The notes under the pieces: model-generated | What the model was told of the DNA's origin: nothing | The model's input: only the letters and a program-made list of their open reading frames with translations | The model's database searches: none | Shown here: positions 1 through 7,441 of the stretch, one piece after another | Numbering within the stretch: the first letter of the stretch is position 1 | Layout of the letters: each line of letters starts with the position of its first letter | Made by a program: the position numbers and the translations under genes | Source: Candidatus Eiseniibacteriota bacterium | Lineage (GTDB): Bacteria; Eisenbacteria; RBG-16-71-46; JACRLI01 | Reading direction: 5' to 3' | DNA: 64,000 nucleotides | NCBI GenBank assembly: GCA_025351485.1 | Contig: JANXVU010000036.1 | Span: 1-64,000 of the forward strand

Positions 1-71
1 ACCAGCGGGAGGTGATGACGGTTGCCTTGCCGGCGAACCGAACCAACCGCCTGGCCTATGCCTGCTGAGCC

Positions 72-425
72 ATGACTCTGGATGGTAACGGACAAAGGGC
101 GCGTGGGTTGCGGCGCTTCGGACACATTCTCCGAAGCACAACCTACATGTTTGAGCGCCTCGGAAGGCTCCTGGGAACCGGAAGAGGCCCAAAAGCAGCG
201 ACCGTGCTGGTCACCACCGCGCTGTTCGCGCTGGCCCACTACCATGACCAGTGGCTGGCGGGGGCGGAGCAGGCCACCATCACCGGCCTCGTCTTCGGTA
301 CCATCTTCGCCGTCACGGGCCGCATCTGGATGGTGGTGTTCGCCCACGCCGCGTTCGACCTGGTGGCTGTGGCCATCATCTATTTGAATCTTGAAGCGCA
401 GGTGGCGCATGTGTTCTTGAAGTAG
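72..425 (+). pseudogene. CPBP (CAAX/Abi-type) intramembrane protease, C-terminal remnant
   Basis: 117 codons that match only the second half of a CPBP-family intramembrane metalloprotease. The conserved FALAH block is at residues 52-56 and the HAAFD block at 92-96, both within hydrophobic segments. In this family the catalytic EExxxR motif should lie directly before the YMFERLGRLLG stretch (residues 25-35), but here that position reads GHILRSTT, so the Glu pair is missing. The DNA there carries a 7-bp inverted repeat (CTTCGGA at 116-122, TCCGAAG at 130-136). Upstream, the same frame is open from base 3 to a TGA at 66-68. I infer a decayed or 5'-rearranged gene. An expressed small membrane protein starting at 72 cannot be excluded. 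Confidence 0.55.
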
Positions 426-441
426 GCGCAAATTCCATCCC

Positions 442-470
442 TTGACACCTCCCCCTGCGGGGCGTAGCGT
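442..470 (+). promoter_or_regulatory. Sigma-70-type promoter ahead of the cobalamin riboswitch
   Basis: A perfect -35 hexamer TTGACA (442-447) is followed after 17 bp by TAGCGT (465-470). Transcription would start near 477, just at the beginning of the cobalamin riboswitch, which is where its promoter should be. The -10 is a weak match, so this is a positional and motif-based call. Confidence 0.55.
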
Positions 471-477
471 ACTTAAA

Positions 478-640
478 CATTTCCCGGGTGCCCGAAGTCT
501 TCGGGTGAAAAGGGAAGGGGGTGCAACTCCCCCACGGTCCCGCCACTGTGTTGGGCGAGTCCTGGATCGAATGCCACTGGCTCCGAAGCCGGGAAGGCGA
601 TCCAGGACGTTGAGCCCTGAGTCAGGAGACCTGCCCGGGT
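478..640 (+). promoter_or_regulatory. Cobalamin (B12) riboswitch
   Basis: The conserved aptamer elements appear in order: GAAAAGGGAA (from about 508), a GGGGGTG/CTCCCCCAC stem with the CCGCCACTGT block (about 540-549), GCCACTGG, GGGAAGGCGATCC (about 590), and the B12 box AGTCAGGAGACCTGCC (620-635). Adenosylcobalamin or related cobamides bind this RNA and usually shut down expression of the downstream gene. The next gene is a TonB-dependent receptor of the BtuB type, the classic target. The region immediately after the B12 box would hold the expression platform and the receptor's ribosome binding site. Confidence 0.95.
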
Positions 641-737
641 AGCCAGGGGTTCGATGCCACACGCCGCCAGGCGTGGGGGTCGCGCCCGCGATCCGGGCCC
701 TCGGAACACCCGGAACGTCGATCCGCGGAGATCGATC

Positions 738-2780
738 GTGTGGTTCCCCATCGGGCGCGTCCACCGGCGTTGGGCGCTCGTCTTCATCCTGTCACCATCG
801 TTGTGCCATGCGGGCCCGGTCCCGGAGCGCTTTCGCGCGCCCCGAGCGGTGCTGGATACCGTGCGTGTCACAGCGCCCCGCCCCGGGGAGGCCGAGCGGC
901 TGCTGCGGGCGCCCGGATTCTCATCCTCCATTTCCACCAGGCAGATCTCCACGCCCGGCGGCGTGGCCGAAGCCGTGGGCCGCGCTCCCGGGCTCCACGT
1001 GACTTCCAGTGGCGGCCCCGGCGCGTTCGCCACCCTGTCCATCCGCGGCAGCTCCGCCCAGCAGGTGAGCTACTACCTGGACGGCGTGCCGCTGCGCTGG
1101 AGCGAGTTCGGCGCGCTCAATCTGAACGACCTTCCCTATGAATCGCTGCAACGGATCGAGGTGCACCGCGGCCACCTCCCGATGGAGCTCGGGAGCGGCG
1201 GGCCGGGGGGCGCGGTGAACCTGATCTCGGATACCGCGAACGGGCTCGCCGGGCGGTTCCACGTCGCCTCCGGAAGCTACGGAGAGCGCTGGGAGTCGGC
1301 GGGCGGCTCGCTGCGGGCCGGGGGTTGGTCCGCTCACGCCTCGCTCACACACACCGCCTACCGCGGCGACTTTGACTTCCGCGACGACCACGGCACCGGG
1401 CTGAATTCCTCCGACGACTCGCTGGCCACGCGCCGCAACAACTCGCTGGAACGCTGGCGCGGATCGATCCTGCTTTCTCGGGGCGCGCTGGGGGCCGGCT
1501 TGTACGGCTTCACCGCCGACCAGGGCCTGCCCGGGCTCGGCTACTCCCAGGCTCTGCGCACGCGCTATTCCGCCTCCGGCCAGGCGGCTCATCTCTTCTG
1601 GCGCGCCACCGGTGACGGGGAAGGTCCCCGGCTCGCCGCCGAGACGTTCTACACCCGTGGCGCCACGTACTTCCAGGATCCCAGGGGCGAGATGCGAGTG
1701 GGATTCCTGGAGTCGCGCAGCGTGGATGAAAGCGCGGGTCTTCGTTTCACGCTCGCCCGGCAGCTTGCCGCCGGAATCCATCTCGGAGCTCTCCTGCAAC
1801 AGAGCGTGGAGCGCTGGGCGCCCGAATTTCTGATTCCCCGCCGCACGGCGCGCGGGGCCAACCGCTCCTCGGGCTTGCTGCGCATGGAGCTGGAGCGGGA
1901 AACCGGCCCGGCCCGCGTCTCGGCCGGCGCTCGCGCGGAGTGGTGGAGCGACCACGGTTCTTCCATCGACCGACTGGGCCATCCCACCGCGCCGCTTCCG
2001 GGGCGCGTGGAGTCCCGGATCCTTCCGCACGGCGCGGGCTCCATCCGGCTTGGTCCGGGGCTGTGGATCAAGGGTGGGGGCGGCGCCTATCTGCGGCTCC
2101 CCAGTATGAGCGAGCGATTTGGTATCGAAGGGAGCCAGGTGGGCAGCGCCACGCTGCGCCCCGAGCAGGGCGCCGACGCAGATCTGGGCGCGACATTCAG
2201 GACGGGCGGCGCGGACCGTTTCCTGGAGGCCGAGGCCGCGCGGTTCTGGGCCCGCTCCACTGACTTGATCGTCTTGGAACCCAACAGTTCGCGCACCGCG
2301 ATTCCCCAGAACGTGGGGCGCGCCGTCACTTCCGGCGAAGAGTTCCACCTGCGGGGGCGGGCCGGCCTGGCGCGTGTCGATGCCTCGGCCACCTGGCTGC
2401 GCGCGGTGGATGACACCGACAATCCCTATCTGCGCGGCAAGCAGCTCCCGAATCGGCCGGAGCGCGAAGTGCGCGCGGAACTGGCGCTCGATCTGGGCGT
2501 GGTTTCTCCGGCGCTGCGCGTGGCGCACCTCGGATCCCACTGGTTGGACCGGGCGCACAGCCCGGGCAGCCTGCTGGCGTCGCGCACGCTGTGGGCGCTG
2601 GATCTGGACGCCCCGCTCGAGCGGGCGGGTCTCGTGTTGCACCTTACCTTCGACAATCTCACCGACCGCCGCGTTTCCGACGTGGACGGCTACCCGCTCC
2701 CGGGACGCTCCGTCCTGGTGGGGCTGACATGGGTCGCGCCCGGTCGCGATCGCGAACGCAACGGAAAGGAACAACCATGA
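738..2780 (+). CDS. btuB: BtuB-like TonB-dependent outer-membrane cobalamin receptor
   Basis: 680-residue outer-membrane receptor for TonB-powered uptake, probably of cobalamins because a B12 riboswitch lies directly upstream. I place the start at GTG 738: GGAG lies at 727-730 and the N-terminus then reads as a signal peptide (Arg/His-rich start, hydrophobic run, cleavage near CHA-G). A longer frame from ATG 654 would begin right after the B12 box and lacks a signal-like N-terminus. A TonB-box-like DTVRV follows the signal. The plug domain shows typical motifs (LSIRGSSAQQVSYYLDGVP, IEVHRGHLP, GGAVNLIS), and the rest is a 22-stranded-barrel-like sequence ending in an aromatic-containing strand. 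Its stop overlaps the start of the next gene (ATGA), so the two are coupled. Confidence 0.9.
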   Translation: MWFPIGRVHRRWALVFILSPSLCHAGPVPERFRAPRAVLDTVRVTAPRPGEAERLLRAPGFSSSISTRQISTPGGVAEAVGRAPGLHVTSSGGPGAFATLSIRGSSAQQVSYYLDGVPLRWSEFGALNLNDLPYESLQRIEVHRGHLPMELGSGGPGGAVNLISDTANGLAGRFHVASGSYGERWESAGGSLRAGGWSAHASLTHTAYRGDFDFRDDHGTGLNSSDDSLATRRNNSLERWRGSILLSRGALGAGLYGFTADQGLPGLGYSQALRTRYSASGQAAHLFWRATGDGEGPRLAAETFYTRGATYFQDPRGEMRVGFLESRSVDESAGLRFTLARQLAAGIHLGALLQQSVERWAPEFLIPRRTARGANRSSGLLRMELERETGPARVSAGARAEWWSDHGSSIDRLGHPTAPLPGRVESRILPHGAGSIRLGPGLWIKGGGGAYLRLPSMSERFGIEGSQVGSATLRPEQGADADLGATFRTGGADRFLEAEAARFWARSTDLIVLEPNSSRTAIPQNVGRAVTSGEEFHLRGRAGLARVDASATWLRAVDDTDNPYLRGKQLPNRPEREVRAELALDLGVVSPALRVAHLGSHWLDRAHSPGSLLASRTLWALDLDAPLERAGLVLHLTFDNLTDRRVSDVDGYPLPGRSVLVGLTWVAPGRDRERNGKEQP

Positions 2781-4171
2781 CCGCCCATCGCCGTCTCGCG
2801 CTCCTCGTGCTCGGGGCATCCCTGCTGGCTTCCTCGGCCCACGCGGCTTCCCGGGCCTTCGTCACCTGCACCGACTACGGGGTGAACGGCACCTTGAGCT
2901 CCATCCAGGACGCGAGCCCGTTCCCGGCCTCGAACATCGCCGCGACCATCGGCAGCGACGCCGTGCCGCGCTTCTACGGCGGGCTGCTCTACGTGGTGAA
3001 CCGCCAGGGCGGGGACAACATCCAGGTGCTGGACCCCTCGAACAACTTTCACACCGTGATCCAGTTCTCCACGGGCCCGGGTTCCAATCCGCAGGACATC
3101 GCGCTGGCATCTTCCACCAAGGCCTACGTGTCGCGCTACGAAAGCCCGGATCTGTGGATCATGAACCCCCAGACCGGCGCCCACACCGGAACCGTCAGCC
3201 TGGCCGCATTCGCCGATGCCGACGGGATTCCCGAGATGGCGCGCATGGCGGTGGTGGGCCGGCGGCTCTTCGTGGCGCTGGAACTGCTCGACCGGGCGAA
3301 TTTCTTCGTGCCCACCGGGCCCGGCAAGGTGGCGGTGATCGACATGGACACCGATCAACTGATCGACGCCGACCCCCAGGCGCAGGGAGTTCAAGCAATT
3401 ACCCTCACAGGTTCCAACCCGACCACCCAGTTCCAGCTGGAGCGCTCCATGGGAAAACTGCTGATCGGCGAGACCGGCAACTACGGGGTGAACGACGGGG
3501 GAGTGGAGGCGATTGATCCGGTGAGCCTGAAGGCCCTGGGGATCGGCGCCACGGAGGCATCGCTTGGTGGAGACATCCTGGCAATCTCCGCTTCGGTGGG
3601 ACCGGGAGGCGGCTGCTACGGAATCGTGGCGGACGCCAGCTTCAACACCTCGCTGGTGAAATTCGAAATGGACGGCAGCCAGGCGATCCCGGTGCACCAG
3701 GCCGCCGGGTTCGTGCTGGCCGACGTGGCCCAGGACGACGCGAACCATCTGTGGCTTTCCGACCGCACCGGGCAGTCGCCGGGGATGTGGGTGTTCGATG
3801 GAACTACCGGCCAGCCGCTAACGAATGGGCCGATTTCGACCGGGCTCCCGCCCAACACCATCGCGTTCGATGTGAGCGTTCCCACCGGGGTGACCGCGCC
3901 GCCGGCGCGGACGGGCCTGGCGGTGCGCGTCCAGGGCAGCGCGCTGTTTCGCGGCTCGGTGAGTTTCGAGGTCCAGGGAGCGGGCGCCCGTTCGAGCGCG
4001 CGGATCGTCAACGTGGCCGGGCGCGCGGTGCGCGACCTGGGCGTGCCGGTCTCGGGCGCGGTCCGCTGGGACGGTCGGGACGCCTCCGGCGCTCGCGCAC
4101 CTTCGGGCGCCTACTGGCTGGAAGTGGAAAGCGAAGGTCGAAGGGCGGGAGCGCGAGTCACCAGGCTCTAG
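2777..4171 (+). CDS. Secreted beta-propeller protein with C-terminal FlgD-like Ig domain, partner of the B12 receptor
   Basis: 464 residues. The start is ATG 2777, with GGAAAGGA just upstream and a 4-base ATGA overlap with the receptor. Residues 1-24 form a clean signal peptide (cleavage after AHA). The body has repeated YVVNRQGGDNIQVLDP-like and VAVIDMDTDQLI-like segments of a YncE/NHL-type beta-propeller. The last roughly 80 residues match the FlgD/T9SS-type Ig repeat (ARIVNVAGRAVRDL, then WDGRDASGARAPSGAYWLEV). Surface-exposed propellers next to TonB receptors can act as ligand-capture accessories. Here the shared riboswitch implies a role in cobalamin acquisition, but that is inferred. 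No lipobox is seen, so anchoring may depend on the C-terminal domain. Confidence 0.75.
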   Translation: MTAHRRLALLVLGASLLASSAHAASRAFVTCTDYGVNGTLSSIQDASPFPASNIAATIGSDAVPRFYGGLLYVVNRQGGDNIQVLDPSNNFHTVIQFSTGPGSNPQDIALASSTKAYVSRYESPDLWIMNPQTGAHTGTVSLAAFADADGIPEMARMAVVGRRLFVALELLDRANFFVPTGPGKVAVIDMDTDQLIDADPQAQGVQAITLTGSNPTTQFQLERSMGKLLIGETGNYGVNDGGVEAIDPVSLKALGIGATEASLGGDILAISASVGPGGGCYGIVADASFNTSLVKFEMDGSQAIPVHQAAGFVLADVAQDDANHLWLSDRTGQSPGMWVFDGTTGQPLTNGPISTGLPPNTIAFDVSVPTGVTAPPARTGLAVRVQGSALFRGSVSFEVQGAGARSSARIVNVAGRAVRDLGVPVSGAVRWDGRDASGARAPSGAYWLEVESEGRRAGARVTRL

Positions 4172-4233
4172 AGCGGCTTGCCAAGCTCGCGCGCCCACCG
4201 GGGTCGGTCCTCAGTCTTTGACGCCGGCGGCCC

Positions 4234-4689
4234 CTAATGCCGGTGGCCGTGGTGGCCGCCGCCGCCCGGATACCCGCCGTGCCCGCGCGACCAGCCGCCG
4301 TGGCCGCCCCCGTAACCGTAGCCCCGGTAACCGCCACCCCCAAACCCGAAGTTCAGGGACAGGCGGGAGCCGTAGTACGGGTAGTTGTAGTAAGGATACG
4401 CGCCGACGTACGGGTGCTGGTAACCCGGGCCGTAGTCATCTTCCGTATCTTCCGTCCTCAACATGGCCGTGATCACTTTGTCGGATATGCCCGCGTGCTT
4501 CAGTTCCCGCAGGTCATCCGCGTCCAGGTGGAACGCCTTGCCGCCGTGCTGGATCTTTTCGAGGATGAGTTCGTCGGAAATGCTGTCCTGGTGCATCTGG
4601 ATGACGTCCTTCCATCCGAACGCGCGGGCGTGCGAAGGCAGGACGGCCAGCAGGAGCAGCGCAGCTCCCAGTATGATGAATTGTCTCAT
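4234..4689 (-). CDS. Small secreted Gly/Tyr/His-rich protein
   Basis: 151 residues read from ATG 4689. A signal peptide covers residues 1-23 (cleavage near ARA-FG). Residues 24-80 form a helical, charged module with the phrase KAFHLDADDLRELKHAGISDKVITAML, which resembles short modules of secreted bacterial proteins that sense or bind something at the envelope; I do not know a function. The second half is low-complexity: a Tyr/Pro-rich stretch, then Gly-Gly-Tyr and Gly-His repeats ending HHGHRH, which could bind divalent metal. It converges with the propeller gene across 62 bp and has its own upstream space. Upstream methionines out to 4830 give an N-terminus without a signal peptide, so 4689 is preferred. 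Confidence 0.6.
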   Translation of the reverse strand: MRQFIILGAALLLLAVLPSHARAFGWKDVIQMHQDSISDELILEKIQHGGKAFHLDADDLRELKHAGISDKVITAMLRTEDTEDDYGPGYQHPYVGAYPYYNYPYYGSRLSLNFGFGGGGYRGYGYGGGHGGWSRGHGGYPGGGGHHGHRH

Positions 4690-4792
4690 TGCAGGCCTCG
4701 CTTCAGGTTGCCGAGGATGGGTGCAGTCTACCGAAAAGAAGGATAACACCTGCCGCGCCTGCGGGCAATGTGGAGGAAAGGCGCGAGCCGGC

Positions 4793-5695
4793 CTACCCCG
4801 GAACTTCCACCGCGTACTTGAGGACTTCATCCATCCGCCGCGCGAGCATGGAAAAGTGGCCTTCGCCCGGGCACAGGATGAGCTCGCAGTCGGGAAGACG
4901 GCGGGCCTGGTGGCGGGCCATGCCGGCGGGGACGCTGGTGTCGAGCTCCGCCTGCCACAGGCGGATGTGCATGGAGATGTCTTCCGGGCGAAAATCCCAG
5001 TCGCGCGTGAGCAGCAGCGCTTCCAGGCTGGGGCCGCGGCTGCCGGATCGGAAGGATTCCAGGATGTCGTCCACCAGCAGGTTGGGCAGGTCGGTGCTGG
5101 CGAGGGCTTCCCTGTCGGCGGGAGAGAGCTCGATGTCCCATTTCCATGCGAACCTGGCGCGCCAGTCGCGAAAGAACGCGCCGGCCATGGCCCAAATCTG
5201 CTCGGCGGCCCACGGGAATTGCCGGCCGATCACGAACCCCAGGCGATACTCCACGCGCATTCCGTGGGCTTCGTCCATGGATTCAGGAGGGCCCATGCCG
5301 CACACGAACATGGCGCGCGTGAGCCGCTCCGGGATCTTCAGGGCGCACGCGGCGGCGTAGGGTCCGCCCGCCGAGAATCCCACCACCCCGAACTTTTCAA
5401 GCCCCAGCGCGTCGGCCAGTTCGATCACATCCGAGGGCCACGCGCCGATGGTGCGGTCGGCCTTGAAGGTGGATACGCCGCAGCCGGGCCGCTCCGGCGC
5501 GATCACGCGTGCCCCCACGCGCCGCCCGGGAGCGTCCGTGACGCGTCCCAGCACGTAGGATCCCGGCAGCCCGTGAAAGAACATCACGGGCCGTCCCCCG
5601 GGATCGCCGTACTCCGCGTATCCCAGCGTGCGCCCGTCGCGGAGCCGGATGGTCCGCGGGGGCGCCGGAGGCACGTTGGCTTCCGGCGGAGTCAA
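4793..5695 (-). CDS. Alpha/beta-hydrolase fold protein
   Basis: 300 residues, probably a cytoplasmic serine hydrolase of unknown substrate. An HG oxyanion motif lies at 41-42, the nucleophile elbow GFSAG has Ser108, and the C-terminal GEGHFS supplies the catalytic His near 279. The proline-rich first 13 residues precede the conserved TIRLRDGRTLGYAEYG strand. The start is TTG 5695, whose ribosome site (GGGGA) overlaps the stop of the upstream metallopeptidase gene; with only 4 bp between the genes they form a coupled operon. The pairing suggests joint turnover of a peptide or ester compound, but this is only inferred. Confidence 0.8.
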   Translation of the reverse strand: MTPPEANVPPAPPRTIRLRDGRTLGYAEYGDPGGRPVMFFHGLPGSYVLGRVTDAPGRRVGARVIAPERPGCGVSTFKADRTIGAWPSDVIELADALGLEKFGVVGFSAGGPYAAACALKIPERLTRAMFVCGMGPPESMDEAHGMRVEYRLGFVIGRQFPWAAEQIWAMAGAFFRDWRARFAWKWDIELSPADREALASTDLPNLLVDDILESFRSGSRGPSLEALLLTRDWDFRPEDISMHIRLWQAELDTSVPAGMARHQARRLPDCELILCPGEGHFSMLARRMDEVLKYAVEVPG

Positions 5696-5699
5696 AGGG

Positions 5700-7325
5700 C
5701 TATCCCCGGTACTGGGCTGTGAAATGCTCGGGATTGAGTCCCTCGCCGGTGGCGTGGCGAAGCCCGTCTTCCCAGGGCCGCAGGGCGCCCGGCTCGAAGA
5801 TCTTCGACTTCAGGTAGGCGCCCACTTCCGGGCGGTCCACCAATGCGCCCAGGCCCGCTCCCGGCTTGCCCGCCACTTCGCGCTGCATGTAGGAGTCGAG
5901 CTGGGAAGCCATCATCTCGCCCAGCAGATAGTTCTGGTAGTAGACCGGGGCGAGCGCCACGTGGATCTTGGCGGCCCAGTCGGGCTGGTTGCGGCCCGGC
6001 GGGCGGGTGAGCTTCTGCAGGCGCTCGGCGTGGTCCCACCACTTCGAGTTCAGGTCGCCGTCGGGATTCGCGTACAGGTCGCGCTCGAAGTAGGTCATCA
6101 CCTGCACCCAGCGGGTGAGGATCAGCAGACCTTCCCCGAGCCGCACCCGGAGTTTCTTTCCCAGCGCCTGGGCCTCCGCGGCCGGCACGCCGGCGAACCG
6201 CTCCAGCCAGTGCGGGTCGCGCGGGAAGCGCCCGTTGATCATGGCGATGGCTTCGGTGGAAAGCGTGTGCGCCGCCTGGCGCAACACCCACGGCAGCGCG
6301 CGGTCCAGGTACTTGTCGTACACCGCGTGGCCCAGCTCGTGCAGGAGCGTTTCCATCCAGCGCTCGTTGGGCACGATGTTGCACAGCATGCGCACGTCGG
6401 CCCCGCGGTCGATGCTCATGCAGAAGGCGTGCTGGCACTTGCCCGGCTTTTCGTACAGGTCGCTGCGGGCGATGATGTCGTCCACTTCCAGGCCGATGCC
6501 CCGGTAGTGGGCCGACGAGATCGGCTCCAGCGGCTTGCCCGCGAACCAGGGATCGAGCGACAGGTCCTGCGCGGGCGCCTCCTGGAAGAACGGATCGGAG
6601 TAGTGCCACGGCATGAGCTTGTCGGCGGCCACGCCGAACCGCGTGGAAAGGCTGCGGTCCAGCTGCTTCTTGTACTCGGAGTAGGGCTCTTCGGAAAGCT
6701 CGGTGAGGCGCTCGAAGGTCTCGAACAGGCGCTTCTCGTCCAGTTCCTGCATCTCCAGGCTCATCGCGAAGTGGTCGCGGAAGCCCAGCCGGCGCGCCTC
6801 GGCGTTGCGCATGCGCGCGAGCTCGCGGACCTCCTCGGCCACCTGCGCCCCCACCTGCTTGCTGGCTTCCCAGGCGGCCTGGCGGCGGTCGGAGTTGTTC
6901 TCGTCGTGCAGGATCTTCTTGAGCTGGTTGTCGGTCACTTCCGCGCCGTCGATCTTTGCCCGGAATCGGTTGAAGCCGGCCTCCAGGGCCATCTCGCGGC
7001 GGACGATCTCGTCCAGGACCTCGGGCTTGCTCTGGTTGCCCAGATACTGCAGGTAGAAGAGGTGCACTTGACGGGCCAGCGCGGGCATTAGCGAGGCCGC
7101 AGCCCGGTCAAACGCGCGGACCTCCTCGAAGCGGGCCGAGTCGCTGTAGCGGCGGCAGATCTGCGCGCGGTACTTCGCGCTTTCTTCCTCGTATTTCTGC
7201 TCGCCGGTCACGTTCAACTGCCAGTACGCGATGTTGTGGGCCTTGCTCAGCGGCTCGATGGCATCGTTTTCCGCCTGGACCCAGGCGGCGACTTTGGATG
7301 AATCGATGGTCTCGCTCGTGGTCAA
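5700..7325 (-). CDS. M2/M3-like zinc metallopeptidase (peptidyl-dipeptidase A type)
   Basis: 541 residues with the gluzincin motif HELGH at 329-333 and the downstream Glu ligand in STEAIAM (E358). The all-helical layout, the AHTLSTEAIAMI block and the C-terminal LLGEMMASQLDSYM block are those of the M2 (ACE-like) and M3 families, which cut dipeptides or short peptides. Bacterial relatives of this size are common. No signal peptide is visible, so it is probably cytoplasmic. The start is TTG 7325, preceded by GAGGTG. It is the first gene of a two-gene unit with the alpha/beta hydrolase. It may process peptides taken up by transporters such as the one at 26.5-31.8 kb, though nothing links the two directly. 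Confidence 0.85.
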   Translation of the reverse strand: MTTSETIDSSKVAAWVQAENDAIEPLSKAHNIAYWQLNVTGEQKYEEESAKYRAQICRRYSDSARFEEVRAFDRAAASLMPALARQVHLFYLQYLGNQSKPEVLDEIVRREMALEAGFNRFRAKIDGAEVTDNQLKKILHDENNSDRRQAAWEASKQVGAQVAEEVRELARMRNAEARRLGFRDHFAMSLEMQELDEKRLFETFERLTELSEEPYSEYKKQLDRSLSTRFGVAADKLMPWHYSDPFFQEAPAQDLSLDPWFAGKPLEPISSAHYRGIGLEVDDIIARSDLYEKPGKCQHAFCMSIDRGADVRMLCNIVPNERWMETLLHELGHAVYDKYLDRALPWVLRQAAHTLSTEAIAMINGRFPRDPHWLERFAGVPAAEAQALGKKLRVRLGEGLLILTRWVQVMTYFERDLYANPDGDLNSKWWDHAERLQKLTRPPGRNQPDWAAKIHVALAPVYYQNYLLGEMMASQLDSYMQREVAGKPGAGLGALVDRPEVGAYLKSKIFEPGALRPWEDGLRHATGEGLNPEHFTAQYRG

Positions 7326-7441
7326 CTCACACCTCTTTGAAGTTGCATGTGCGCCGTCGGGGCGGGGAAGCCGCGCCCGCGTGGACTGGCGGGAGTGGAA
7401 CTCGCCTGGAAAGACTGGTCAGGAGCCAAAACGGGAGATTA

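Noticed and set aside
640-656. A GGTTCGATGCC segment that looks like a tRNA T-arm
   Set aside because: It follows the riboswitch B12 box, with no acceptor stem or anticodon arm around it.
921-2819. Long minus-strand open frame opposite the TonB receptor
   Set aside because: It is a high-G+C mirror of a gene with clear receptor motifs; the reading is Arg/Gly/Ala-rich without family features. The same holds for long mirrors at 17856-20237, 32313-34670 and 35148-37481.
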